From Pterobdella sp. o SKG-2022 (taxonomy: Eukaryota > Annelida > Clitellata > Hirudinida > Piscicolidae), in assembly GCA_964035795.1 (NCBI GenBank), contig OZ038320.1, forward strand, positions 2,853,896 through 2,917,895: DNA of 64,000 nt, given 5' to 3'. This document shows positions 13,997 through 28,304 of this stretch, one piece after another (within the stretch, counting starts at the first letter, position 1; the number at the start of each line of letters is the position of its first letter). Under the pieces are notes generated by a model, which did not search any database, was not told the origin of the DNA, and was given only the letters and a program-made list of their open reading frames with translations. The position numbers were made by a program, and so were the translations under genes.

Positions 13997-14022
13997 TAAC
14001 TTTATATAGCTATATAAAGTTA
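13997..14022. repeat. 26-bp perfect palindrome
   Basis: Centred on TATATAGCTATATA and extending perfectly to TAAC/GTTA ends. In DNA this AT-rich it may be chance. Confidence 0.7.
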
Positions 14023-14723
14023 GTCACATAGTTATGTATATACACTTAAGCATATTAAAATTATTATTTTAATGAATTAAAAAAGTTAAAAATAATTTTT
14101 TTCAATTGAGATCCAATTAATATACTCATGCTGACTTATTTCGCATGCATTTTCCTTTATGCATTTATGTATAGTTATTTTTGTATATGTTGTTATATAC
14201 ATGTATTCATTTTGTTTTTACATACTGTTAATATGTAATGTGTTTTTTGATTTATTTACATATGTATGAGCACATATATTTAATGTATCTGTGATCTGCT
14301 GTTTTATGTCTATTTTAGCTTTTTTTTATATTGGTTCTATACATTCCTCACAACGACATTTTACTTAACGCCATATTTTTATGGAAAAAATCATTTTTTG
14401 TTGTCATTTTTATTGATTTTTTATTAATTTGTGTTTTTATTTATGAAAAAATTGAATTTTATTTTTTGAGCTGGCCAAGTATCACTTTTGATTGGAATTG
14501 TTAAAAGCTTAAAAATAACTCATGTTTGTTAGTACAAAGTGATTGATAACAACGCAAAAGTAATTTTAAACATTGAAAAAAAACATAAGTATATAACACA
14601 AAAAAAAGAAAAATTTATATTTACCAATTTAATAAAAAATAAATAAAATTTTCGATAAAACGTTTCTAAAAATAGTCCAAAAAAATAGAAAATATTTAAA
14701 AAAACTAAAACTTAGTAAACTCA

Positions 14724-14813
14724 CCAATAGGGTTTTCACCAGCCAATCATGAGGCTCACACCATATAAAGACCCTGACGTCATTAATCACATCTTCATCC
14801 CTCAGCTGTAAGT
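14724..14813 (+). promoter_or_regulatory. CCAAT/TATA/CRE promoter with downstream splice donor
   Basis: Two CCAAT boxes (14724 and 14744), a TATA box (TATAAAG, 14764-14770) and a perfect CRE (TGACGTCA, 14775-14782) are followed by a donor-like GTAAGT at 14808-14813, about where an exon of 15-20 bases would end if transcription starts 25-30 bases after the TATA box. CATCCC (14796-14801) can pair with GGGATG (14824-14829), and CAGCT with AGTTG around the donor, enclosing the donor in a hairpin. U-rich Sm-like sequence (GTTTTTGG) follows near 14850. The gene served is unknown: a spliced gene with a tiny first exon, or a spliced-leader-like RNA. Confidence 0.45.
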
Positions 14814-14859
14814 TGTGACACGTGGGATGTTCTTATTGGTTTTTGTTGTTGTTTTTGGT

Positions 14860-16800
14860 GTTATTTTTTTTGGTTTCGTTTTTGTTGTTTTGTTTTTGTT
14901 GTTATATAAGGTTGTTGTTTTTACATTGTCATTGTTGTTTGTTCATTAATTTTTTTTTGTTTCTATTTTATTTATTGCTTTTCTTATTTCATTGTTGAAT
15001 TATGATTTTATTTAGAGCGTTTTATCATTTAGTTTCATTTCTAAATAATTTTGCATTTTTATGAAAAAATAATTCTAATAGGTTAATGGTGTAAAAAAAA
15101 CCTTTTCATCACCGGAATTTGAACCTCAAACCTACGAGTCCAAAAACTTTCGACAAAAAGTCTAGAATACCATAAAATTCTGTTTTGTGGATTTTTAGCA
15201 CTTCACAAGGGTGAATAAAATTCTGTATTTCATTCATCCACCATCCATCTCTTCATCCACCATCTATTCACCCATCCATCCATCCACCTATCCATCCATC
15301 CATCAATTCACCTATCTGTTCATCTATCCATCCATTCATTCATCCATCATCCATCTCTTCATCCATCCATCCATTCATTCTTTTTTAACACAGCCGTCTT
15401 TAACTCGCTGGGCTAATATCAGCATGGTCACGCTTCACTGAAAATCATGAGCACTCAAGCATGACCACTCTTATCGAACTCCTTCTCTTCGTCGCTTTCT
15501 TTTTTTGTGTTTTTCTTTTGGTTTTTTATTTTTGAGTTTTTTTATTTATCTTGTTTGGAATTTTTATTTCTACAGCTTTATAATTTAAAGAAAGTTTTTC
15601 ATTTTATTTTTTTTTTTGCTCGAACTAAAATTTTTTTTTCATAATTTTATTTTACTTCTTTTTAAGTTTTTTAATTTTTGATAATATTGATGATAACATT
15701 AGAAGAATCCAACTAGTACTATAAATATCATTTAATTGAAAAGATATTCAGTTTTAATTATTTTTATTATTATTCAAGTTTCCAGGCTTGAAGCCAAAGT
15801 TTCGGTAATTTTTTTACAGCATTTTATATTTGGCGCGTAATTATTCCAAAAAATGACCCAAAATTTGCGTTTTTTTAAATTTTTTACAAAATCCAAAAAA
15901 ACTCTTTTTAAATTGTTTTATTGTGTTATTTTCGTTTTCCAATCGGCTCTAATTCGATTTATGGTTTAGCAGTTTTTTAATTCCGCCTTTTTTTTGAATA
16001 ATGACAACTATTGCAAGGTTTCTGTGAACAAACTTTTGTTAAAAATTTCTTTCAATATTTTTAAAAAAATAATTTTTTTTGTTTGAATTCTTATTATTAC
16101 GGAAAAGTTCCAATATTGTTTTCTGAACTTTTTCCATCACGATTAGTTCCCAAAACTTCTCTGCAATAAAATCACTGTTTTCTACGCCATACCACAAATA
16201 TCAAAAAATATCTTACCACCCAACCTACATCATTTTTTCCGCTTTGATTCCACCAACATCTACACCCCCCTATTTCCCACCACTCCATTCCACACTACCT
16301 CATCCTCTTCCACATCACCCTATCTAACACTAACTAAGTCCCACTACTACACCACCAAACCTTGCCACAACCTACCAAACCTAACGCTACACCACAAAAA
16401 CCCAGACCACCTTTCCAGACACTATACGACCCTATTCCACACCACCTTTCCACACATTATACAGCCCTATCTTTCACCATCCTAGGTCACATTACATTAC
16501 TTTTAAGTCACCACTACACCACCCGGTTCTTTCCCCTTACCACTTAACGCTTCAATCATCACTCTACCCAATCTTTCCACCACACCACCCAATCTTTTCA
16601 CCACACCATTCTTCCTTTTACATACCACACACCCAACTCCATTTTCCACCATCCTCTTCCCCTCTCACTTCACCTCTTCATATCTCGAGCTAACCTTTTA
16701 TTTACAATGCGTCAAATTTTTGTTCATTTTCCAATATTATCTTCAACATCAAATGCCTATTGGCTAGCATTGATTACCTATTTTTAATTTAAATAATCTG
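14860..16800. other. intergenic, low complexity
   Basis: T/G-rich tract to about 15050, a possible tRNA-like relic around 15105-15175 on the minus strand (B-box-like GGTTCAAATTCC), the ATCC repeat, then C/A-rich DNA at 16190-16690. No gene seen. Confidence 0.5.
15224..15385. repeat. (ATCC)n-type degenerate repeat
   Basis: Imperfect CATCCATC/CATTCATC units over about 160 bases. Confidence 0.85.
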
Positions 16801-16804
16801 ATGC

Positions 16805-16816
16805 TGTGACGTCACA
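16805..16816. promoter_or_regulatory. CRE palindrome upstream of the LINE
   Basis: TGTGACGTCACA, a perfect 12-bp palindrome containing the CREB/ATF core, about 215 bases before the first Met of LINE ORF1. It could belong to the element's internal promoter or to the host flank; the 5' end of the element is not resolved. Confidence 0.4.
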
Positions 16817-17029
16817 TGCTGTTGTTGCTAAATTTCACTTTGTTTGTTTCAAATTTATTTGTTTAATTTTTATATAATATTTTTGACGTTTTGTTCATGT
16901 TATTATTTATATTTAAGTTTTTCTTACTTTTCAAAATAAACTTCATTGATGGTTTGTGTTTTTTAACCGATAAAAATTGAATAATGACGAAAAAATTAAA
17001 TAAGCAAAAGAGGGCGAAAGCCGAAGACT

Positions 17030-18495
17030 ATGACCACCTCAGCTCCTTCACTTTTCTCGCCTACCACATCTTCTTTGACTACTTCTTATCCTTCAACTAC
17101 TTCACTTTCTTCGACCACTACATTTACTTCAATTACCACATCTCCTTCAAGTACTTCAATCTTCTTAACCACTACATCTCCTTCGACTGCCTCAATCTCC
17201 TTGACCACTACACCTCCTTCAACTAACTCTTCGTCCCATGCAATAACTCCACTCCTCTCAACTACTCCATCTTCTTCATCAAGCTCAACTTCAACAACTA
17301 TGACCACTTCTCCAACTTCATCCACAAGCGTGACATCATTTTCAACTTCTCCATCTCCTGCTTCTACAACTACATCTTCTTCAACTAACTCTTCATCCCA
17401 TGCAATAACCCCACTCTCCTCAACAACTCTATCTTCTTCATCAAGCTCAACTTCAACCACTATGACCACTTCTCCAACTTCATCCACAAGCATGGCATCA
17501 TTTTCAACTTCTCCATCTCTTGCTTCTACAACAACTACTTCATCTCTTAGTTTAATTAATAATTTTCCATCATTAATTTCACTAGAATCATTCTTACCAA
17601 TCAATTCAATCACATCTACTCTTACTTCTAACTCACCTCAACCTACTTACAGCACTATTGTTAAGTCAAAAAACAAGCACACCCTTTTCTCTCCACCCAC
17701 TAACAAAATCTCACACTCATTCCCCCCCAACCAACATATGAACCAGCCTATCAAAAAAACTCCACCAATAATTAAATATTTGACTAAAATTACTTCCACC
17801 ATAGGTGAGACTCCAAGTGAGCTCTGCAGAAGATTGGTTTCATCCATTAACCTTTCTAACAGACCTTTAAGTCTTATCCCAAGCATGTTCGTGAGTCTAC
17901 TGATGCCGTTGTCTGGGAAGCTGACTCTGCTGATTTGCTCAAAGATGCCAAACTTTTTCTTTCCTCTCTTCCCAACATCCGCCTTCATGACCCAATTCTT
18001 TTAAACCCAACAATTACTGTTCTGGGTCTACCGACATGGGTTTCGAATAAAGAACTGGAAACCTCTCTCAATCTTCTCTTTCCATCTGCTCATCCCAGTG
18101 CTCTTCGTGCCTTCAGACAGAGGCCTAACGCACGAAATCCTTCTACCCGTGATTGGCTTATCCAAGTTCCAAGCACTGTTTTTCCCACTCTAATCAAGTC
18201 CAAGAATATTCACCTCCCTTTTGGTAGATTTCCTTTCCACTCCCGAATTCACCCTACTAGATGTCTGAATTGCCAGACTTATGGCCATAATATAGCTAAA
18301 TGCCACAACCCTAGAGTATGTGAGCACTGTGGCAAAGACCATCCGTCTGACAACTGCTCTAGATCTTCTCCTCCCTTCTGTGTTCCTTGTTTTAGATCAA
18401 ATCGTCCTTGCCATGACCATGTCACCACATCCTCTTCTTGTCCGGTGTACAAGCAACAAGTGCGACTTAAGATGGGGCGTACGGCCTGGCAATGA
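17030..18495 (+). pseudogene. LINE ORF1, gag-like with zinc knuckles (frameshifted)
   Basis: RNA-binding ORF1 protein. Residues 1 to about 190 are Ser/Thr-rich and contain two tandem 54-residue copies. A frame change near 17870 is needed to continue through the conserved middle (TVLGLPTWVSNKELETSL, possibly RRM-like). Near the end come CCHC knuckles: CLNCQTYGHNIAKC, CEHCGKDHPSDNC and a third Cys cluster starting CVPC. This arrangement is usual for Jockey/CR1-group elements. The stop at 18495 lies 15 bases before the ORF2 Met. Confidence 0.8.
17222..17545 (+). repeat. 162-bp tandem duplication inside LINE ORF1
   Basis: Two copies, 17222-17383 and 17384-17545, about 90% identical and in frame (54 codons each), both starting ACTAACTCTTC. 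They encode Ser/Thr-rich sequence (TNSSSHAITPL...). Confidence 0.85.
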
Positions 18496-18510
18496 AGGCC
18501 TGCCTTACTC

Positions 18511-19782
18511 ATGCACCCTCAAAATCCATCTCCTTTTGTGAAGTTTGGCCTTCTCAATCCCCGTTCCACTCGCAACAAATCCACTCTTATCTTGGACGCG
18601 ATCTCCACTCACTGTTTCGATATCCTTGCATTGACTGAAACGTGGATCCCGGAAGATGCTGACAATGTCACAAAATACGACATTGTTCCCCCAGGTTACC
18701 ATGTTTTACATTCTCATCGTTCTAGTGGAAAGCGCGGTGGTGGTATTTCTTTGATTTCCTCCAACTCCGTTAAACTGACACTTGTAAAATCTGAAATACA
18801 CTCTTCCTTTGAAGCATTAACTGCCCAAGCCTCTTTCCTAACACGTTCCTTAACTATTTCTGTTATTTACCGCCCTCCTAACTCAAGTAATTTTATTCGT
18901 GAACTCACAGCTCATCTTTATTTTCTTTCTTCGACATTCAATCATTTCATAATGGCTGGAGATTTTAATACCCCTAATTGTCATCATCTTGATAATCCCC
19001 TTAATATTCTTTTGCGAGAGCACGGTTTGACGCAGCATATTAACTTTCCAACTCACAGGCTTGGCAATACTCTCGATCTTGTTATCACACCGGCTTCTCT
19101 CTCTCATCTTATTTCTGACCCTGTCAGCAAAATTTTTGAATCTGATCATTTCCTTATTTCGTGCCGTCTTAACCTCGTACGGCCCCACCTTTCACCTCAT
19201 CGTGTCACTTCTCGGTCTTTCAGGAATCTCAACTTGGCCGGCTTTGGAAAGGATGTCAATTTTATAAGCGATTTACTTATTAATTCTCCAATCTCTAAGG
19301 TTGATGACTTTGTTAGTTCCATGGACAAATTGTTTCTTTCGCTGATGAATTCTCATGCTCCTTTACGCAGTCATACTTTTCGCCCCAGCTTGCATTCACA
19401 CTTTCATCTGTCTGAAAATGCTCTCTCTGCCAAACGCCGAAGAAGGAAAATCGAGAGACAGATATCCAGTCTCCGAAAGCTTTGTGTGCAAGTCCCTGAT
19501 GATCTTTTACAGGAATTCCGTATTTCACGTAAACTCGCCCGCGCCGCCATTAACAAGTCACGTGCTGATTATCTTAATCTATCGCTATCTTCAGCGACAC
19601 CTAACTCCAAAGCCTTTTGGAAAACGGCGAACTCCATACTTCACAGGTCTCCTCCACTTCCTCCACGGACTTCTGCAGAATATGATCTTTTTGTTGAAAA
19701 CTTTAGCACTTTTTTCAAGACTAAGATTGAGTTGATTCATAGCTCGTTACCGATCACTAATCTTCCCGTCAGCCCTCCTTAA
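18511..19782 (+). pseudogene. LINE ORF2, endonuclease part
   Basis: APE-type endonuclease that nicks target DNA. The start is Met at 18511. Motifs in order: GLLNPRSTRNK, LALTETWI (Glu of the active site), VIYRPP, AGDFNTP (GDFN), and SDHFLISCRL (catalytic SDH), so all key residues are intact. A frameshift near 19785 separates it from the reverse transcriptase. Confidence 0.85.
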
Positions 19783-19784
19783 CT

Positions 19785-21369
19785 GACAGTGATCAATCAA
19801 ATCTCTCATTTTTCTCACCTCCTAGTGTTGACGAAATCATCAAATTGATCAATTCTCTCCCAAATAAATCCTCACCTTCAGATATAATCCCTGTTTTCCT
19901 GCTGAAGCAGTTTTCCGGCATCTTCGCCTCCATTATATGCAAACTTTCGGCTCTTTCCTTTTCACAGGGTATTTTTCCAACTTCATTCAAAACGGCGCAG
20001 GTAACCCCTTTACTGAAAAAATATAATCTAGACCCCATGCAACCATCCAATTATCGTCCAATTTCAAACCTCAGCACTATCTCAAAGATCTTAGAAAGGG
20101 TTGTTCTCAAGAGATTATCCTCTCATGTTTCTGTACTGCGTAACTTCAACCTTTTCCAGTCGGCGTATCGCTCACATCACTCAACGGAAACTGCACTTTT
20201 GTACATCACTGACAGCCTCCGCAATATCTGTGCTACCGGGTCTGCGGCCGTCTTAGTGTTTTTAGATATTTCAGCAGCTTTTGACACCATTAATCATCCA
20301 AATATGCTGCATATCCTTGAAGTTTACTTTCACATTTCTGGCATTGCTTTATCCTGGTTTCAGTCCTATCTTTCCGAACGCAAGCAATTTGTTAAGATAA
20401 GCTGCTCTTCTTCTACCCCTGTCTCCCTTCGTTTTGGTGTTCCTCAAGGTTCTGTTCTTGGGCCCATACTCTTTTCTCTTTATACTTCTCCTATTAGCGA
20501 GATCATACAGAAGCACGACGTTCTATATCATCAGTTTGCTGATGATATTACCCTCTTTACAGGCGCCTCTTACCTTGATCCTCATCCCAGCCTCACTAAG
20601 ATATCTGAACGCATCACTGAGCTCAATCTTTGGTTTTCTAACAATCACCTCATGTTGAATCTTAACAAAAGCGAAGTGATGTTTGTCGGCAGTCCCATAC
20701 TCCTTTCCAAATCCAATCTTTGACGGCACTACTCTTTCCGTAACGTCCAAACTGAAGATACTAGGTGTAACTCTTGATTCTAGACTCAACTTTACACACT
20801 TTGTCTCTCAGATCATACAATCATCCAACTTTCATCTCCATGCGATCAGACAGGCACGCAAGTTCCTACCCTCTGACACTGCCGTTGCTCTGATCATCTC
20901 TTTAGTTCTTTCAAGGATTGATTACTGTAACTCTCTTCTTTGTCGACTCCCGAACTGTCTTATTTCTAAGTTGCAATCTCTCCAAAATCGCGCTGCTAAA
21001 ACCGCTCTTCAAGCCGACTACTATTCTTCATCTCACACCTGTCTTGATCGCCTCCATTGGCTGCCGGTCGTACTAAGAGCCCAGTTCAAGTTGCTATGGC
21101 TCACGGCTAACATCTTATATTTTAATCAGCCGGCTTATTTATATGACCGTCTTTCCATTAGACAGACTCCAGAGTCTCTCAGGTCTTCCAACTCTGGTTT
21201 ATGCCTAAATCAGCCTGTCTCTTCTAAACCTTTCTTACATCGCTCCTTCTCGCATATTGCCCCTCACTTATGGAACTCTCTTCCACTTAATGTCCGTCTT
21301 TCACCTTCTCTTAAAATTTTTCGCAAGCGTTTAAAAACGCATCTTTATAGCCAAATTTCTTTCTCATAG
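19785..21369 (+). pseudogene. LINE ORF2, reverse transcriptase part (frameshifted)
   Basis: Reads from QSNLSFFSPPSVDEIIKLI in a new frame. RT motifs: NYRPISNLSTISKILERVV, AFDTINH within FLDISAAFDTINH, GVPQGSVLGPILFSLY and the catalytic FADDITLF. A second shift at about 20697 leads to the C-terminal part with LHWLPVVLRAQFKLLW and PHLWNSLPLNVRLSPSL. Stop at 21369. Confidence 0.85.
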
Positions 21370-21450
21370 CCCTTCTGATTAGAACAGCGCCTCTGCAGCA
21401 AACCTAGTTTGCAAACTGCGCGCCCTACAAATAAAAATAATAATAATAAT

Positions 21451-22160
21451 ATGGAAAAATATAATGGTCTTTATAAAAATATCTAGGAATGCTATTTGTT
21501 TATCTTCATTTTTTTCTTTTTTTTGTATTTTTATTATTTTTCTCATTAATTCATTATTATTCTCATTATTATTTATTATTTTTTTTTTAATTTTTCATTT
21601 TTATTCTCATTTTTTAATTTTTATTACTATTCCTACAACTTGCTCAACCTCTAATAATTTTTTTTTCGCCAATCATTTTTGAACTGCACCGCACTTAAAC
21701 TTTTAATCTTGTGTTTTAGAAGTCATCTAATAATAATAAAAATAAAAATAAAAACAAAAATAATAATTATTATTATTATGCGTTGAATATTATTTTTTTA
21801 TTGTTCATTGTTATTATTAGGGTTATTGTTGTTATTATTTATATATTAAATATTGTATATTCTTATTTGTTATGTAGTTAGAGATTCACTTTTAATAATA
21901 ATAAAAAAAACCTTTATAATACTTTCAAACTTTTTCTTGTTATTATTGCTATTTTAAACGTCATTTAAGGTAAGTTTGTGACGTAATTTTACGGTTATTA
22001 ACAGTATTTATTTTTCTGATGAAAGTTTCCACCTACTAGTTGATGGTATCATAATTAAAAATAATAATAAAAACAAAAATAATAAACTAAAAAAAAATAA
22101 TAATAATAAAAACAAAAATAATAAAAATAATAAAAATAATAATAATAAAAATGATAATCA
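21451..22160. repeat. AAT/TTA-rich low-complexity DNA
   Basis: TTATT-type DNA (21500-21640) and AATAAT/AAAAAT runs (21725-21780, 22055-22155). No gene seen. Confidence 0.7.
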
Positions 22161-22501
22161 AATTTTTAAAATCTCAACTATTTTTCCTCTGACTGTCAAT
22201 CACTCATCATAATTTTTTGTTAATTGTTATTACTTTTAAACTATAAAGTTTCATATTATGGTTATATTTTACTAAATTATTTCAAAATATTATGATCATT
22301 ATTTTATTTAATTTTTATAGTTTATTATTGTGTTTGTTTATGTGTTTGCTTAGGTTTTTATTTTGTGTTTGTTTGAAATTCCTATTATTAGCAATAATTA
22401 TTCAAGGCATTAACAGCCAGCACACATACGGTTTTGGTTTCAATTGCACGTACACAAACATCCACACACACACACACACACACTTGGAACTTGAAAGTGC
22501 G

Positions 22502-22876
<375 letters not shown>

Positions 22877-23095
22877 ACAAACTTAAAAAAAAAACACAAA
22901 AACAAACACAAACAAACACAAACAAACACAAAAAAAACATGAGCAAACACATAAAAAAACACATAAACAGATGCACAAACATACACACACAGGGTACATG
23001 CACACACTTGAAGAAATGGACTTACACAGACATACGTAAAAACTCAACATATATCACGTACAAACAAACAAACAAACAAACTCACACAAACACAC

Positions 23096-25134
<2,039 letters not shown>

Positions 25135-25576
25135 AGAAACGGTATCAGCACAAAGCTGAAAAGATCTTGGAGAACGAGGAGGCCAAACTCAAGTGGGACC
25201 AAAATATTTTAACTGATCACAATATTGAAGCTAGAAGACTCGACATTGTCTTTGTCAAGAAAAAATTTGAAGAATGCTTTTTGATAGAAATAGCCGTGCC
25301 AAGTGAAGTGAGGATGGAAAAAAAGAAAGATACAAAATGGAGAAGTACAGAAACCTATGCAGAAAAATACGAAAACAATGGAAGGTCGAATGTAAAATAG
25401 TGCGCATAGTAGTAGGAGCCCTAGGTACTCTCCCTGTTGAACTGTCTATGTTCATCTCCTCTTTCAAAGCAAAACTATCAGTAGAGACCATTCAAAAAGC
25501 AGCCATCTTAGAGTCAGCATTGATTTTGAGAATAGTTTTAGAAACGAAAAATGTTTTGAGTGTGTCTAAGTTGTAA
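25135..25576 (+). pseudogene. relic of non-LTR element C-terminus (PD-(D/E)XK-like)
   Basis: Translates as YQHKAEKILENEEAKLKWDQ, then TDHNIEARRLDIVFV and FLIEIAVPSEVRMEKK, then in a second frame MEKYRNLCRKIRKQWKV and VVGALGTLPVEL. From family knowledge this is the C-terminal module abundant in invertebrate and fish retroelements, whose usual form is IEARRPDIV...IDIAVP...KIEKYQDL. RRxD plus ExA resembles a PD-(D/E)XK nuclease core. Here the Pro of RPD is Leu, and a +1 frameshift near 25335 breaks the frame. No upstream RT was found, so this is a decayed 3' fragment. Confidence 0.6.
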
Positions 25577-27240
25577 GTCACAACTCGCATTCAAACACAA
25601 CTACGGCTTTGCAAATAGAAAAAACAAAAATAACAATAATAACAAATGCTTCTCGATACGCCTATAATGGTGAAGCAATTGAGTTATAAGCTATTATGTC
25701 TTGTTACTCGCTTTCTAGCATTTTCTAATGATCATCTTTATTATTATTCTTATTATTATTGTTACATTTATATTATTTTTTTTTATTTTTTTATTTATGT
25801 TATTATCTTCAATGTTTTACATCTATTTCCTTCATCTAATTATTATTGTTGTTGATTTCAATATCATTCAAATGTTGATGTTGTTGCAAACATTCCTATA
25901 AATCCTCAACGCAACAAATCTCACTCAGACCAACAAGATAAAATAACACTAAAAACACTCAATCGACCAGAGTAACTATCAATAACGATAATAACTACAT
26001 TATATCGACTACAACTACTTGAACACATACATTATGAACTTCAACAAATACGAAAGTCCTACAGTCATATACGCAGTCCTCACGCGGTCACTCCTTGCAG
26101 GCAGGCTCAAAACGCTCCCAATTTCAGTACACTCATTCACACTAAGAGATTAATTACCCATAGAAATTATTATTTGTTTTTATTTTTTCCGTTGATAATA
26201 TTATTTCTTTTGTACCTCCACTTGATAATGTGAGTTCATCTTTCAAAAAGCTTTGAGAAATAAAATAAACTCCTATAAGTGTTTTCATTTGAATATATAT
26301 ATATCATTTTATTTAATACTTTTTTCAAATTTTTGTATCCATATTGAATCATAAAATGTTTCCAATGATAATAATTAGTATAACTTGAAGTTATAATGGC
26401 ATCTAAATATATGCATTCGGTATATATTTTACCCGAAAAGAGGAATCGAACTCCACACTTCTGGATCTTCCGGCAAAAAAGGTATCCACTAATCCATCAA
26501 TAATTTAGTGATAGGTGTATAAAAATTATATGTATATACATACATAATATACTGATGCATGGAGAGGTTAGTTGGAGGGAATTTGATTAGGAGAGACATA
26601 ATCCATTTTGGTCATTGATTCACTGTTATTACACCTTTATAGATTTATTATTATATTATTATTTTTATTTTTTTTATCATTTTAATATTCTTTTTTTAAT
26701 ATATTTTTATTGTTCTATTTATATTCCTTTTAATTTTTTTTTTCTAATTTCTCATAACTTATTATTTTTCTTATTATACTATTATCAATTATTTGAATTA
26801 TTCAATTTTCACTTATTTTTTCTATTAAGATTAATTTCTGATAATCCATTTTTTATTAATTAATCTTTTTTATTTCTATTTTTTATTCACCATTAAATTA
26901 TTCGTAATAATATATTTTTCATAATATACAAATATTATTTTTATTGTTAATCACAAAATTATTATTTTTACTATTAATTTATGATTGTTTGCATTATTTA
27001 ATTATTTGTGTTATTAAATTATCTTTTTATAGCTCTTTAATGACCCAGGTCGTCGTAATTTATTTTTGATGCTTAATTTTCTTGTTTTCATTACCACCGA
27101 TCCGTGAAATATCAATATTCATTGTGCAATTCATAGATAAATTAATTTTGTGAAATAGTTTAGATTGAAAAGTATGGTGAAATGACACAAGTATAATTTG
27201 TTCCATTTTAAGCAATACATGGACTGTATTATAAAATTTT
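25577..27240. other. AT-rich intergenic DNA
   Basis: Contains the tRNA-like relic at about 26431-26505 and long TTATT tracts (26640-27010). No gene seen. Confidence 0.6.
26431..26505 (-). other. tRNA-like / SINE-head relic
   Basis: On the minus strand an A-box-like TGGATTAGTGGATA is followed about 40 bases later by B-box-like GAGTTCGATTCC. This order and spacing suit a Pol III type 2 promoter, but the T-stem pairs poorly and no cloverleaf forms, so it is not a functional tRNA. Confidence 0.3.
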
Positions 27241-27242
27241 CT

Positions 27243-27960
27243 CTCATTCATTCCACCATCATCATCAAAGCATCAACATTTCACCACCATCAACATTCCA
27301 CAAACTCCATCAACACCATCAACATCAAAATTCCACCACCATCAACATTGACATTCCACACTCTCCATCAGCATCATCAACATTCCACTATCTCCACCAA
27401 CACCATCAACATCAACATTCCACTATCTCCATCAACAACATCAACATTGCATCAACATTAAAATCAACATTCCACAACCTACATCAACATTCCACCATCA
27501 TCAACCTCAAAATTTCACTATCACCATCAACACCATCAACATCAAAATTCTACTATCTCCATCAACAAAATCAACATTGCGCTACAATCAACATCAACAT
27601 TTCACCACCATCCACGCTTCACCACCATCAACATCAACATTCCACCGCCATCAACATTCCACCACCATCAGCATCAACATTCCACCACCACCACCATTAA
27701 TATTCCACCACCATCAAAATCAACATTCCACCACCATCAACGTTCCACCACCATCAACATTCCACCACCATCAACATTCCACCACCATCAACATTCCATC
27801 ACCATCAACGTTGCATTTACATCAACAATCCACCACCATCAACATTCAGCCATCAACATTCCACCATCAACATTCCACCATCTACATCATCATTCCATCA
27901 ACATCAACATTCTTCTATTATCAGCATCCTCAACATCCCCACCATCTATGTCAACATCAT
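27243..27960. repeat. minisatellite, CCACCATCAACATT units
   Basis: More than 700 bases of imperfect 12-18-base units such as CCACCATCAACATTCCAC, in places with higher-order spacing (CATCAACACCATCAACATCAA). Long His/Thr/Ile frames across it are artefacts. Confidence 0.9.
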
Positions 27961-28304
27961 ATCAAATCAAACAGCAATCAAAATATAAAATGAATTTCAT
28001 AGCTCCATTAAGACGAATTAGATAGTATTTATTTATTTTTTCAATACTATTATTATTTTTTTTGTTATTATTACTAATATTATTCTTTCTATTATTTTAT
28101 AGGCCAACTGATGGTCTACTTACATAATATAGTTTTTTTGATATCGTTATTAAATTATACATAATGCATATTGATGGCGTAATTATAGATATATAAATAG
28201 AAATTTTCATAAATATATGAATGTATAATGTTGAATATTATCGTGATGATGCAAAATTATGGCGTAATATTTTTATATTATAAACTGATGGAAGCCCTCA
28301 CCAT

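Larger units (their letters stand above)
16984..21450 (+). mobile_element. LINE, CR1/L2-like, near full length, inactivated
   Basis: A non-LTR retrotransposon with a gag-like ORF1, then an apurinic endonuclease and a reverse transcriptase. It ends in a terminal hairpin (21387-21426) and an AAT-rich tail (21430-21450). The C-terminal signature LHWLPVVLRAQFKLLWL after the RT places it near CR1/L2/Rex1-type elements by family knowledge; the exact clade is not proven. At least three frameshifts (about 17870, 19785, 20697) interrupt the frames. Base composition (about 45% GC) contrasts sharply with the flanks. No target-site duplication could be defined and the 5' boundary is approximate. Confidence 0.9.

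Noticed and set aside
17086..17613. Minus-strand acidic frame of 175 codons
   Set aside because: Antisense of the Ser/Thr-rich LINE ORF1.
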